A stretch of DNA of 64,000 nt from Streptomyces lichenis (GTDB lineage Bacteria; Actinomycetota; Actinomycetes; Streptomycetales; Streptomycetaceae), in assembly GCF_023218175.1 (NCBI RefSeq), contig NZ_JALPTH010000003.1, positions 248,001 through 312,000 of the forward strand, read 5' to 3'. A program made the position numbers and the translations under genes. The notes under the pieces were generated by a model. It was not told the origin of the DNA, searched no databases, and saw only the letters and a list, made by a program, of their open reading frames with translations. Below, one piece after another: positions 54,239-62,827 of the stretch. Every line of letters starts with the position of its first letter. The first letter of the stretch is position 1.

Positions 54239-56161
54239 GCCCGGATACACCGGAGCGCTCCCCTTCTTCACCATCGGCTGCCAGTTGGCGCCGGCCTGGA
54301 GCCGGACGATGCCGTCGTCGGCGGCGGCCACCAGCGGGGCCCGCTCGTCGTCCGCCGCGGCGATCGCCTGCACCTGGTTCAGACCCGGCACCGCCGCGCC
54401 CGAGGTGGCACCGTCCGTCTGGAGATAGCGCACCTGCTCCACCCCGCCGGCCGGCTTCCCCAGCACCACCAGCCGGCTCGGACCCGCCCAGGACACGGAC
54501 CGCACCGAGTCCATCCGGGGCGCCACCGCCTGGAGGTCGACCACCTCCACGGTCTGCTCCTGGCCGCTGCCGTGCCGCTCCACCCGGCCCATGTACAGAC
54601 TGGTGGTCTCGCCCTTGCGCAGCAGCAGCGCGATCCGCACCCCGTCCGCCGAGGCCTTGACCTCCTCGACCCGCACCCCTTCGGTCAGCCACGGGGTGGT
54701 GACCTCCAGCGGTCGGCCGATGTCGTCCGGCACCATCAGCAGCCTGGGGTCGGCCGGATCTCGGTCGGCGACCCAGAGTCCGTCCCGGCCGTCCCAGCTC
54801 GGTGCGGACAGCCGGTCCTCGGGCCGGGCGCCGCGGCTGTCCACCAGGACACCGGGCAGTTCGACGTCCGAGACCACGGACGCCACCCGCAGATGGCTGC
54901 CCCCGTCGGAGATCACGGCCGCGCGCCGCTCGTCACGGGCCACGGCGGCCTGGCCGACCCGGACCGTACCGTTGCCGAACGGGCCTTCCACCGGCACCGG
55001 CAGGCCGACGTCCTCGGTGCCGACCTCCAGCCGGGCGAGCCGGCCGGAGGCGTCCACGAAGTAGGGGTTGGCGCGCATCCCGCCGGAGGGGTCGGTGCGG
55101 TACTCGTCCTGGTCGCTCTCGTCCAGTACGCACGCCTGACGCCCGTCCGGGCGCTGGAGCTCCACCTGCTCGATACGGGTGGCGCCGATGCTGCCGACGG
55201 TCAGCAGCAGCTGCGCGGCCATCCGCCGGCATCGCTCCGGGCCGACATCGGCCGCCTTCCCGTCCAGCGGCACCTTGAGCCGGTTCTGGTCGTCGGGGGC
55301 CAACGCGGTGACGCCCTCGCGCAGTGCCGCGCCGGTGGGGAAGCTGGACTCCACGACCGGCGCCAGCCAGCTGGTGGGGCCGTCCAGCAGGGCCCGTACG
55401 GTCTGGGCCACCGGGTCCATCCGGGTCACCGGGTCCTGCCGCTGCCGGATGTACACCGGGTCGGCGACCATGGTGCGCTGCTGCCCGGAGGCGAAGTAGT
55501 AGGTGTTCACCGAGCGGTAGTTGCGCTGGAAGTCGGACTCGCTCAGCAGCAGGCCCTGGGGCAGGCTGTCGATGCGCCACTCGCGGCTGCGGCCGTCGGC
55601 GCCGGGCACCTGCACCAGATGCAGCGCACCGGTGTAGCGCGCCGCACGGACCGGCTGGTACGCGTGGCTGCTGTCCACCGCGGCGACCTGCCGTCCGGAC
55701 AGCCGGTAGAACAGCCCGGCGGCGGCCTCCTCGCGACCGGTCGGGCGGTCCACCGGGCGCTCCGGCTGGCCGCTGGCGGGCGCCGAGGTCAGCACCGTGG
55801 TGCGCTCCTCCGGCTTCCAGCCGCTCGCCGCCCGCTTGGTCAGGTACTTGCGCGCGATCGCGAACCCGGGGTCGTCACCGGTCATCGCCTCCAGGAAGCC
55901 GTCCACGATCTCCCCGGGCTCGGCCTCCTCGCGCGGCGGCACCGGATACACCCGCACCTGCGAGTCGCCCGCGTTGGAGGCCTTCACCTGCGATACGTCA
56001 CCGCTGTCCGGCATGGACGCACAACCGGCCAGCAGCGCCCCCACCGCCACCAGCACCAGCGCCCGTACCCGCCGGGGACCCCGCCCCCATCCGGAACGCC
56101 TCCCCCGCCCGGCGGGCACGCCCACCGCACCACGACGGGCCCGCCACCGGTCACCGCTCAT
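54236..56161 (-). CDS. lpqB: Lipoprotein LpqB, MtrAB-associated
   Basis: 641 residues. Lipoprotein signal with lipobox LLAGCASM (Cys47) after an Arg-rich start. GerMN-like domain and a C-terminal beta-propeller-like LpqB domain follow: SGDVSQVKASNAGDSQVRVY, YFASGQQRTMVADPVYI, SWDGRDGLWVADRD, KPAGGVEQVRYLQTDGA. LpqB binds the extracellular part of the MtrB sensor kinase and modulates MtrA signalling. ATG at 56161 overlaps the mtrB end by 11 bases, so mtrA-mtrB-lpqB form one operon. The stop lies inside the last unit of the 11-bp array. Confidence 0.94.
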   Translation of the reverse strand: MSGDRWRARRGAVGVPAGRGRRSGWGRGPRRVRALVLVAVGALLAGCASMPDSGDVSQVKASNAGDSQVRVYPVPPREEAEPGEIVDGFLEAMTGDDPGFAIARKYLTKRAASGWKPEERTTVLTSAPASGQPERPVDRPTGREEAAAGLFYRLSGRQVAAVDSSHAYQPVRAARYTGALHLVQVPGADGRSREWRIDSLPQGLLLSESDFQRNYRSVNTYYFASGQQRTMVADPVYIRQRQDPVTRMDPVAQTVRALLDGPTSWLAPVVESSFPTGAALREGVTALAPDDQNRLKVPLDGKAADVGPERCRRMAAQLLLTVGSIGATRIEQVELQRPDGRQACVLDESDQDEYRTDPSGGMRANPYFVDASGRLARLEVGTEDVGLPVPVEGPFGNGTVRVGQAAVARDERRAAVISDGGSHLRVASVVSDVELPGVLVDSRGARPEDRLSAPSWDGRDGLWVADRDPADPRLLMVPDDIGRPLEVTTPWLTEGVRVEEVKASADGVRIALLLRKGETTSLYMGRVERHGSGQEQTVEVVDLQAVAPRMDSVRSVSWAGPSRLVVLGKPAGGVEQVRYLQTDGATSGAAVPGLNQVQAIAAADDERAPLVAAADDGIVRLQAGANWQPMVKKGSAPVYPG

Positions 56162-58670
56162 GTCTCGACCCCTCCCGCTGACCGCCCCGCGCCCGCGGGC
56201 CTTCCTCGCTGCTCCCGCTCCCGCTCCCGGCCACGTTCTCCCCCCGCTCCCTCCTCGGCTGCTCCCCGCCCGACCGCCCCGCGCTCGGCGAGGCGCCACC
56301 CGACGAGGCACCACTCGTCGCGACACCCCCCGGCGAGACTCCACCATCCGGAGCGTCCGGAGAGTCCGGAGCATCCGAGGTGCTGCCCGACCGGCTCCCC
56401 TGCCCGCCGGCACCCGTGTCGTCCCGGTCCCCGCGCGGCACCACCCGGGCGCCGTTGCCCGGCAGCGCGGTGGGGTCGGCGGCGGGCTGCTGGGGCGGGC
56501 GGCCCGGCAGGGCGACGCCCGGGGGCATCGGCAGCCCCCCGCAGTCCAGGCCGGCCGGCGGCCGGGACACCGCCCGTCCGGGCTCCTGTCCCGTCGGGGC
56601 GCCCGCGGCGGCCTGCTCGCGGTTGCGCCGGGAGTCCTCCGGCTCCAGCGGGATGGGCGAGCCGCGCAGCGGTTCGTCGGCGGTACGCGGCAGCGTCAGC
56701 CGGAACTGCGAGCCACCGCCCGGCTCGCCCCAGGCCTGGAGCCAGCCGCCGTGCAGCCGGGCGTCCTCGACGGCGATCGACAGGCCCAGCCCCGTACCGC
56801 CGGTGGTACGGGCACGGGCCGGGTCGGCCCGCCAGAAGCGGTTGAACACCCGGGTGGCCTCGCCGGGCTTCAGCCCGACCCCGTGGTCGCGCACCGCGAC
56901 GGCGACTGCGCCGCCCGCCGCGGCGAGCCGCACCACCACATCCCGGCCCTCACCGTGCTCGACCGCGTTGACCACCAGATTGCGCAGCACGCGCTCCACG
57001 CGGCGCGCGTCGGCCTCGGCGATGACCGGCTGCTCGTCGCCGAGGACGACGATCCGGCCGCCCTTCCGCTCGACCAGCGGCGCGGCGCCGCCGATGACCC
57101 GGTGCACGACATCGCGCAGGTCTATCGGCTCGGCCTCCAGCGCGGCGGCGCCCGCGTCGAAGCGGCTGATCTCCAGCAGGTCCGCGAGCAGCGACTCGAA
57201 CCGGTCGAGCTGGTCGCCGAGGAGCTCGGCGGAGCGCGCGGTGACCGGGTCGAAGTCCTCCCGGGCCTCATGGATGACGTCGGCCGCCATCCGTACGGTG
57301 GTCAGCGGGGTGCGCAGCTCGTGCGAGACGTCGGAGACAAACCGGCGCTGCATCCGGGACAGCTCCTCCAGCTGCTGGATCTTCAGCTGGAGGTTCTGTG
57401 CCATCTTGTTGAAGGCCTCGCCGAGCCGGGCGATGTCGTCCTCGCCGGTGACCTTCATCCGCTCCTGAAGGCGTCCGGCGGAGAGCCGCTCGGCGATGCC
57501 GGCGGCCATCCGCACCGGGGTGACGACCTGGCGCACCACCAGCCAGGCGATCGCGCCGAGCAGCACCACCACGAAGAGTCCGGCCGTCGCCAGGGTCGTC
57601 TTCACCAGCGACAGCGAGTCCTCCTCCTGGGTGAGCGGGAAGAGGTAGTAGAGCTCGTAGGAGTTGCCGTCGATGTCGTTGAGGCGCTTGCCGATGACCA
57701 GGGCGGCCTCGGAGCGCTTGCCGTCGGTGTAGTGCACCCGGGTGTACGTCTGGAAGGTGCCGGTGCCGGAGGCCACCGAGTCGCGCAGCCCCGCGGGGAT
57801 GCTCGTCGCCGGATCGACCCCGCCGGAGGCGCGGGCGCCCCGGCTGGCGGCGCCCTCGTTGGCGGAGCTGAGCGCCACGACGTTGAAGGCGCCCTGTCCG
57901 CCGGAGGCGAGCTGCACCACCAGGTCGGAGCGCCAGTTCAGCGAGGTCCGGGCGGTGTCGTCGTTGCCGGAGCCGCCCTCCTGGCCGGGCCCGGTGAACC
58001 GGGCCGGGTCCTGGGCGGCGGAGAACCCGCCGGAGGCCTGGCTCTGCGCGGCCCGCTCCTTGGCGTCGAGCAGGCCGTTGCGCATCTGCCCGATGACGAC
58101 GAAACCGAGCAGCAGCACCACGCCCAGGGACATCAGCAGGGTGCCGGCGACCACCCGCAACTGGATGTTGCGCCGCCACAACCGGACCGCGGGAAGCAGC
58201 GGACGCCGCACCCAGCGGACCAGCAGCCGCAGCACCCGCCCACCCGGCGCGCCACCGCGAAGCAGCCGGCGACCGACCGGCAGACGCCTGGCGGCCTTGC
58301 CCTTCCCAGCCCCACCGGCCCCGGCCCCGCTCACCCGAGCCCCACCCGCCCCGGAGCCATTGGCCCCAGACACGGACGCCCCAGAGCCAGCCGCCCCGGA
58401 CCCGGACGCTCCAGAGCCATCCGTCCCGAAGCCGGTCGCCCTGGACCCGGTCGCCCCGGACCCGGTCGCCCCGGACGCGTACGTCCCAGACCGGCTCATC
58501 CCGGCCCCGTTCGTCCTCGCCTCGTTCGTCCTGGCCCCGGCCGTTTCCGACCCGGCCATACCCGGCCCGGACGTCCCGGACCCGTCCGTCTCCCGTCCGG
58601 CAGCCCGCCCCGCACGGACTCCCGGGTTCCCGTTCCTCCCGGGCTTCGGAGCAGCACTGCCGCGGGACAT
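56151..58670 (-). CDS. mtrB: Sensor histidine kinase MtrB with long low-complexity ends
   Basis: 839 residues, longer than the family's usual 500-690. Residues 30-120 are pentapeptide-like Gly/Ser/Ala/Thr repeats (GSGAT, GSRAT, GSGAS and variants) coded by a 15-bp DNA repeat. The first membrane helix is near 170-193 (LLMSLGVVLLLGFVVIG), an outer sensor domain follows, and a second helix is near 360-382. HAMP and DHp domains come next with the phosphorylated His450 in SDVSHELRTPL; the ATPase domain has NLVVNAVEHG, DHGVGL and GGTGLGLSI. The final 150 residues are disordered Pro/Gly/Ser. It starts one base after the mtrA stop. Controls cell division and cell wall genes through MtrA. Confidence 0.95.
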   Translation of the reverse strand: MSRGSAAPKPGRNGNPGVRAGRAAGRETDGSGTSGPGMAGSETAGARTNEARTNGAGMSRSGTYASGATGSGATGSRATGFGTDGSGASGSGAAGSGASVSGANGSGAGGARVSGAGAGGAGKGKAARRLPVGRRLLRGGAPGGRVLRLLVRWVRRPLLPAVRLWRRNIQLRVVAGTLLMSLGVVLLLGFVVIGQMRNGLLDAKERAAQSQASGGFSAAQDPARFTGPGQEGGSGNDDTARTSLNWRSDLVVQLASGGQGAFNVVALSSANEGAASRGARASGGVDPATSIPAGLRDSVASGTGTFQTYTRVHYTDGKRSEAALVIGKRLNDIDGNSYELYYLFPLTQEEDSLSLVKTTLATAGLFVVVLLGAIAWLVVRQVVTPVRMAAGIAERLSAGRLQERMKVTGEDDIARLGEAFNKMAQNLQLKIQQLEELSRMQRRFVSDVSHELRTPLTTVRMAADVIHEAREDFDPVTARSAELLGDQLDRFESLLADLLEISRFDAGAAALEAEPIDLRDVVHRVIGGAAPLVERKGGRIVVLGDEQPVIAEADARRVERVLRNLVVNAVEHGEGRDVVVRLAAAGGAVAVAVRDHGVGLKPGEATRVFNRFWRADPARARTTGGTGLGLSIAVEDARLHGGWLQAWGEPGGGSQFRLTLPRTADEPLRGSPIPLEPEDSRRNREQAAAGAPTGQEPGRAVSRPPAGLDCGGLPMPPGVALPGRPPQQPAADPTALPGNGARVVPRGDRDDTGAGGQGSRSGSTSDAPDSPDAPDGGVSPGGVATSGASSGGASPSAGRSGGEQPRRERGENVAGSGSGSSEEGPRARGGQREGSRHER
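58375..58620 (-). repeat. 15-bp coding repeat in mtrB N-terminal extension
   Basis: On the minus strand a 15-base unit coding Gly-Ser-Gly-Ala-Ser-type pentapeptides is repeated about a dozen times with drift (GSGAT, GSRAT, GFGTD, GSGAS, GSGAA, VSGAN and others). The plus strand shows it as CCCCGGACCCGGTCG-type repeats. In frame throughout, inside mtrB codons about 17-98. Confidence 0.7.
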
Positions 58671-58671
58671 G

Positions 58672-59361
58672 TCAGCTCGGCCCGGCCTTGTAACCGACGC
58701 CGCGGACGGTGACCACGATCTCGGGGCGCTCCGGGTCCTTCTCGACCTTGGAGCGCAGCCGCTGGACGTGCACGTTCACCAGCCGGGTGTCGGCGGCATG
58801 GCGGTAGCCCCATACCTGCTCCAGCAGCACCTCACGGGTGAAGACCTGCCAGGGCTTGCGGGCGAGCGCGACCAGCAGGTCGAACTCCAGCGGGGTGAGG
58901 GCGATGGACTGCCCGTCCCGCTTCACCGAGTGGCCCGCCACGTCGATGACCAGGTCACCGATGGTGAGCTGCTCCGGTGCCGGCTCCTCCGAGCGGCGCA
59001 GCCGCGCCCGGATGCGGGCGACCAGCTCCTTCGGCTTGAACGGCTTGACGATGTAGTCGTCGGCCCCGGATTCCAGGCCGACCACCACGTCGACGGTGTC
59101 GCTCTTGGCGGTGAGCATCACGATCGGCACCCCGGACTCGGCACGGATGAGCCGGCACACCTCGATGCCGTCCCGTCCGGGCAGCATCAGGTCCAGCAGC
59201 ACCAGGTCCGGCTTGGCCTCCCGGAAGGCTGCCAGTGCCTTGTCGCCGTCCGCTACGAACGACGGTTCGAAACCCTCACCACGCAGCACGATCCCGAGCA
59301 TCTCGGCCAGTGCGGTGTCGTCGTCGACGACGAGGACGCGTCCTTTCATATTCGACATCAT
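58672..59361 (-). CDS. mtrA: Response regulator MtrA (OmpR family)
   Basis: 229 residues. Receiver domain with acidic pocket VLVVDDDTAL, phosphoacceptor Asp57 in LVLLDLMLPGRDG (numbered from the first Met), conserved MLTAKSDTVD and GADDYIVKPF; C-terminal winged helix with LTPLEFDLLVALARKPWQVF and RLVNVHVQRLRSKVE. Essential actinobacterial regulator of development and cell envelope. The start may be any of three close Met codons (59361 to 59349). Follows mtnA by a few bases on the same strand; co-transcribed with mtrB and lpqB. Confidence 0.97.
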   Translation of the reverse strand: MMSNMKGRVLVVDDDTALAEMLGIVLRGEGFEPSFVADGDKALAAFREAKPDLVLLDLMLPGRDGIEVCRLIRAESGVPIVMLTAKSDTVDVVVGLESGADDYIVKPFKPKELVARIRARLRRSEEPAPEQLTIGDLVIDVAGHSVKRDGQSIALTPLEFDLLVALARKPWQVFTREVLLEQVWGYRHAADTRLVNVHVQRLRSKVEKDPERPEIVVTVRGVGYKAGPS

Positions 59362-59365
59362 CCCA

Positions 59366-60517
59366 TCAGCTCATCGGGACCTGGCGTGACCTCGCGCACA
59401 GCTCGGCTATCGCGGGCCCGGTCACCGGCGAAACGGCCCCCCGTTCGGTGACGATCGCCGTCACCAGCTCCGGAGGCGTCACATCGAACGCCGGGTTGTA
59501 CGCCTGAGTGCCCAATGGCGCCACGGGCAGTCCACTGACCGCCCCCGGGGCGCCGGTGGCTATCTGCGGGGGTGCGGTGAGTTCGGTCACCTCCTGTCCG
59601 GGCCGCTGCTCGATCTCGATGGACGCGCCGTCCGGGGTGTCGGGGTCGATGGTGCTCACGGGCGCCACCACGATGAACGGCACATGGTGGTAGCGGGCCA
59701 GGACCGCCAGCGGGTAACTGCCGACCTTGTTCGCCACCGAGCCGTCCGCCGCGATCCGGTCGGCGCCGATGAGGACGGCGTCCACCTCACCCGCCGCGAA
59801 CAGCGAACCGGCCGCGTTGTCGGTCAGCAGGGTGTACGCCATGCCGTTGCGGGCCGCCTCGTAGGTGGTGAGCCGGGCACCCTGGAGCAGCGGACGGGTC
59901 TCGTCCACCCACAGCCGCCGCAGCCTGCCTTTGCGGTGCGCCGCCAGCGCCACGGCGAACGCGGTGCCCTCCCCGCCGGAGACCAGCGCCCCGGTGTTGC
60001 AGTGGGTGAGGACCCGGTGGCCGCCGCCGGGCAGTAGCTCGTCCAGGAGCGCCAGCCCGTGGCCGGCCATCGCCGCGCTGGCCTCGGCGTCCTCTCGGTG
60101 CAGCGCCCGCGCCTCGGCCAGCGCGGACGCCGCCGCACCGCCTTGGTCCGCGCCCTTCTCGGCGGCCGCCCGGTGCGCGGCCGCCACCCGCCGCACCCCG
60201 TACCCGAGGTTCACCGCGGTGGGCCGCGCACCGGCGAGCAGCGCGGACGCCTCCGGTACGTCGTAGCCGCGGGCCGCCGCCAGGGCGACCCCGTAGGCGC
60301 CGGCGACGCCCAGCAGCGGCGCCCCGCGCACCGCCAGCCGCTGTATCGCCTCGACGAGGGCGGGCACGTCCGTGCACACCAGCTCGACCTCCTCGGCGGG
60401 GAGCCGGGTCTGGTCGAGGAGGACCACCACCGGGCCCTCCGGCGGCTCGTCCCAACGCAGCGCGGGCAGCGCGGGGGGTCGGGTCTCCAGGGCAGTCTGT
60501 GCCTGCTGATCAGCCAT
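59366..60517 (-). CDS. mtnA: S-methyl-5-thioribose-1-phosphate isomerase
   Basis: 383 residues. Methionine salvage enzyme turning methylthioribose-1-phosphate to methylthioribulose-1-phosphate; eIF2B-related fold. Catalytic Cys in VLTHCNTGALVSGG near 174 and Asp in VLIGADRIAADGSVANKVG near 256, with RRVAAAHRAAAEKG and VDETRPLLQGARLTTYE as supporting stretches. ATG at 60517 is the first sensible start. A MtrA gene follows on the same strand only 4 bases beyond its stop, a placement kept in Streptomyces. Confidence 0.95.
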   Translation of the reverse strand: MADQQAQTALETRPPALPALRWDEPPEGPVVVLLDQTRLPAEEVELVCTDVPALVEAIQRLAVRGAPLLGVAGAYGVALAAARGYDVPEASALLAGARPTAVNLGYGVRRVAAAHRAAAEKGADQGGAAASALAEARALHREDAEASAAMAGHGLALLDELLPGGGHRVLTHCNTGALVSGGEGTAFAVALAAHRKGRLRRLWVDETRPLLQGARLTTYEAARNGMAYTLLTDNAAGSLFAAGEVDAVLIGADRIAADGSVANKVGSYPLAVLARYHHVPFIVVAPVSTIDPDTPDGASIEIEQRPGQEVTELTAPPQIATGAPGAVSGLPVAPLGTQAYNPAFDVTPPELVTAIVTERGAVSPVTGPAIAELCARSRQVPMS

Positions 60518-60699
60518 CCGCCTAGTCTGCCCGCTGAGCCACCGACAATGAAGGTGGCCATGGCCCCCGGGCCCCGGCCCGGCGGCTGGTGGCGCGTGGC
60601 ACCATGGCTGCCAGCCTGCCGCCCCGACGAGCGGCCCGGCACGGTGTTCCCGCCGGTTCGACGGACCGGCTCCGCGACCGACTGTTGAGGTGGACGAGC

Positions 60700-62130
60700 G
60701 TGAACGACACTCCGGGCTGGACCTCGCCGGGGTCTTCCCCTTCCGACGATCCGGGTGCCTCCGGCGCCTCGGACGGCCGGAGTGCCGACGCTCCCGGGCA
60801 GACCGGCCCCGCAGACCACCCCGGCGGTACGGCTCCCAGCAGCACGGGCTCCGGCGGCGCGACTCCCGGCGGTACGAGTCCCGGCAGCGCGGGTCCCAGC
60901 GGCGCGACCCCCGGCAGCACAGGTCCCAGCGGCACAAGTCCCGGCAGCACGGGTCCCAGCGGCGCGACCCCCGGCAGCACCGGTCCCACCGGTACACGTC
61001 CCCAGTGGTCCAAGGAGCAGCCGCCCGCCGGCCAGTGGTCCCCGCCGGCCGCCTCCGGACCGTCGGGCCCGGTCCCGCAGGCCGGCTGGGGCGGCGCGCC
61101 CCAGGGCGGCGGATGGGGTGCCGGCGGCTGGGGCCGCCCACCGGCCGCCAAGCCCGGTGTGATCCCGCTGCGCCCGCTCGGTATGGGCGAGATCCTCGAC
61201 GGCGCGGTCTCCACGCTGCGGGCCCACTGGCGCACCGTGCTGGGCATCACGGTCACCGTCTCCGTGATCATGGAGATCGGTTCCCTCCTCATCGAGCGGT
61301 ACCTGATAGCGCAGCCTCCCGAGCTGAGCCCCGACGCCACCCCCGAACAGGCCATGGACGCGGCGATGGAGTCGCTGAAGTCCACCTTCGCGGCGCTCGG
61401 CCCGGCCGTGCTGCTGGGGCTGGTGGCCTCGATCTTCACCACGGCGCTGCTGACCAACGTGATCAGCCGCTCGGTGCTCGGCCGCGAGGTCCGGTTCGCC
61501 GACGTCTGGCGCGAGTCGCGCCCCCGGCTGCCCCATCTGCTCGGACTGACCGTGCTGCTGCCCGCCATGAACATCGGGATCGCGGCCGTCGCGCTGCTGC
61601 CCGGCCTGCTGCTGCTCTCCACCCCCGAGGCGGGGGTCCCGCTGATCTTCCTGGGCAGCCTCGGCGGGATCGCCGCCATGGTCTGGCTGAACATCCGCTT
61701 CGCCCTGGCGTCCGCGGCCCTGATGCTGGAGCGCCAGGGTGTCATCGGCTCGCTCAAGCGCTCCGCCAAGCTGGTGCGGGGCGCCTGGTGGCGCACCTTC
61801 GGCATCATGGCGCTCACCATTCTGCTGACCCTGCTGATCTCCATGATCATCTCGATCCCGTTCGGGATCATCGCCCTCATCTTCGACGGCGGCGGCTTCA
61901 CCGGAATCATGAGCGGCACCGGCACGGACTTCGGCTGGGCCTTCCTGATCATCACCGGCGTCGGCTCGGTCGTCTCCTCCGCGATCACCTATCCGATCGC
62001 CTCCGGGGTGCCGGTGCTCCTCTACGTCGACCAGCGCATCCGCCGCGAGGCCCTGGACCTGGAACTGGCCCGCGCGGCCGGTGTCCCCGGCTACGACCCT
62101 CCGCCCCACGACTCCGCCCCCAGGGGCTGA
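60700..62130 (+). CDS. Integral membrane protein with GPDPase-like membrane domain and repeat leader
   Basis: 476 residues. Residues 1-150 are a low-complexity cytoplasmic leader with a ten-residue repeat (GATPGSTGPS, GTSPGSTGPS and similar) coded by a 15/30-bp DNA repeat at about 60830-61000. Residues 165-470 contain six membrane helices and GVIPLRPLGMGEILDGAVSTL, then GLTVLLPAMNIGIAAVALLP and LASAALMLERQGVIGSLKRS, typical of the glycerophosphodiester-phosphodiesterase membrane domain family. GTG at 60700 has GAGG 10 bases upstream. First of a coupled operon with DUF4129 and DUF4350 genes. Divergent from mtnA. Function unknown, likely envelope-related. Confidence 0.85.
   Translation: MNDTPGWTSPGSSPSDDPGASGASDGRSADAPGQTGPADHPGGTAPSSTGSGGATPGGTSPGSAGPSGATPGSTGPSGTSPGSTGPSGATPGSTGPTGTRPQWSKEQPPAGQWSPPAASGPSGPVPQAGWGGAPQGGGWGAGGWGRPPAAKPGVIPLRPLGMGEILDGAVSTLRAHWRTVLGITVTVSVIMEIGSLLIERYLIAQPPELSPDATPEQAMDAAMESLKSTFAALGPAVLLGLVASIFTTALLTNVISRSVLGREVRFADVWRESRPRLPHLLGLTVLLPAMNIGIAAVALLPGLLLLSTPEAGVPLIFLGSLGGIAAMVWLNIRFALASAALMLERQGVIGSLKRSAKLVRGAWWRTFGIMALTILLTLLISMIISIPFGIIALIFDGGGFTGIMSGTGTDFGWAFLIITGVGSVVSSAITYPIASGVPVLLYVDQRIRREALDLELARAAGVPGYDPPPHDSAPRG
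60830..61005 (+). repeat. 15-bp coding repeat in membrane protein leader
   Basis: About eleven 15-base units of the form GGCRGCRCGRSTCCC and AGCGGCRCRASYCCC alternate here, coding Gly/Ser/Thr/Pro decapeptides. In frame throughout, so size changes keep the protein readable. Confidence 0.75.
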
Positions 62131-62134
62131 TGCG

Positions 62135-62827
62135 GTGCCGGTCACGGGGGGCGTGGCGGCCCGGGCACTGATCCACGCGCACGGCGACGCCGACGACGTA
62201 CCGCTGGACATCCCACGCGTCCCGGCCAGGGAGGCGGCCGAGCGGGAACTGTCCGAGCCGATGTACCACGAGAACGACCCGAACCTCCTCCAGCAGGCCC
62301 TGGACACCTTCTGGGACTGGGTCGGCGGAGTGTTGGACACCGCCTCCCGGGCCACCCCCGGCGGACTGCTCGGGCTGGTGGTCGTCATCCTCCTCGCCCT
62401 GGCCGTCGTCGGAGCGCTGTGGTGGCGCCTCGGCACCCCCCACCGCACCCGGCTGCCCTCCGAAACCCTCTTCGGCGAGGGGCCCCGCACCGCCGCCGAA
62501 CACCGCCGCACCGCCGAGGCCCACGCCGCCGCCGGCCGCTGGAACCAGGCCGTCCAGGAACGCATGCGCGCCCTGGTCCGCTCCCTGGAGGAGCGCGCCC
62601 TGCTGGACCCGCGCCCCGGTCGCACCGCCGACGAGGCAGCCGACGAGGCCGGCCGCGCCCTGCCCGACCACGCCGGGCCCCTGCGCTCCGCGGCCCGCGC
62701 CTTCGACGACGTCACATACGGCGGCCGCGCCGCGGACCAGGCGGCATACCAGCGCCTCGCCGACCTGGACACCGCGGTCGGCCAGGCCAGGCCCCAGCTG
62801 ACCGACGCGGCCACTGGGGCACCATGA
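62135..62827 (+). CDS. DUF4129 membrane protein
   Basis: 230 residues. After a 65-residue outer or cytoplasmic region with NLLQQALDTFWDWVGGVLDT, a single membrane helix (GGLLGLVVVILLALAVVGAL) precedes the DUF4129 domain: RTAAEHRRTAEAHAAAGRWN, QAVQERMRALVRSLEERALL, then AFDDVTYGGRAADQ with the family's closing DDVTYGG. GTG at 62135 has AGGGG about 7 bases upstream. Overlaps the next gene by ATGA. Such genes accompany MoxR ATPase and DUF58 genes in actinobacteria. Confidence 0.88.
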   Translation: MPVTGGVAARALIHAHGDADDVPLDIPRVPAREAAERELSEPMYHENDPNLLQQALDTFWDWVGGVLDTASRATPGGLLGLVVVILLALAVVGALWWRLGTPHRTRLPSETLFGEGPRTAAEHRRTAEAHAAAGRWNQAVQERMRALVRSLEERALLDPRPGRTADEAADEAGRALPDHAGPLRSAARAFDDVTYGGRAADQAAYQRLADLDTAVGQARPQLTDAATGAP

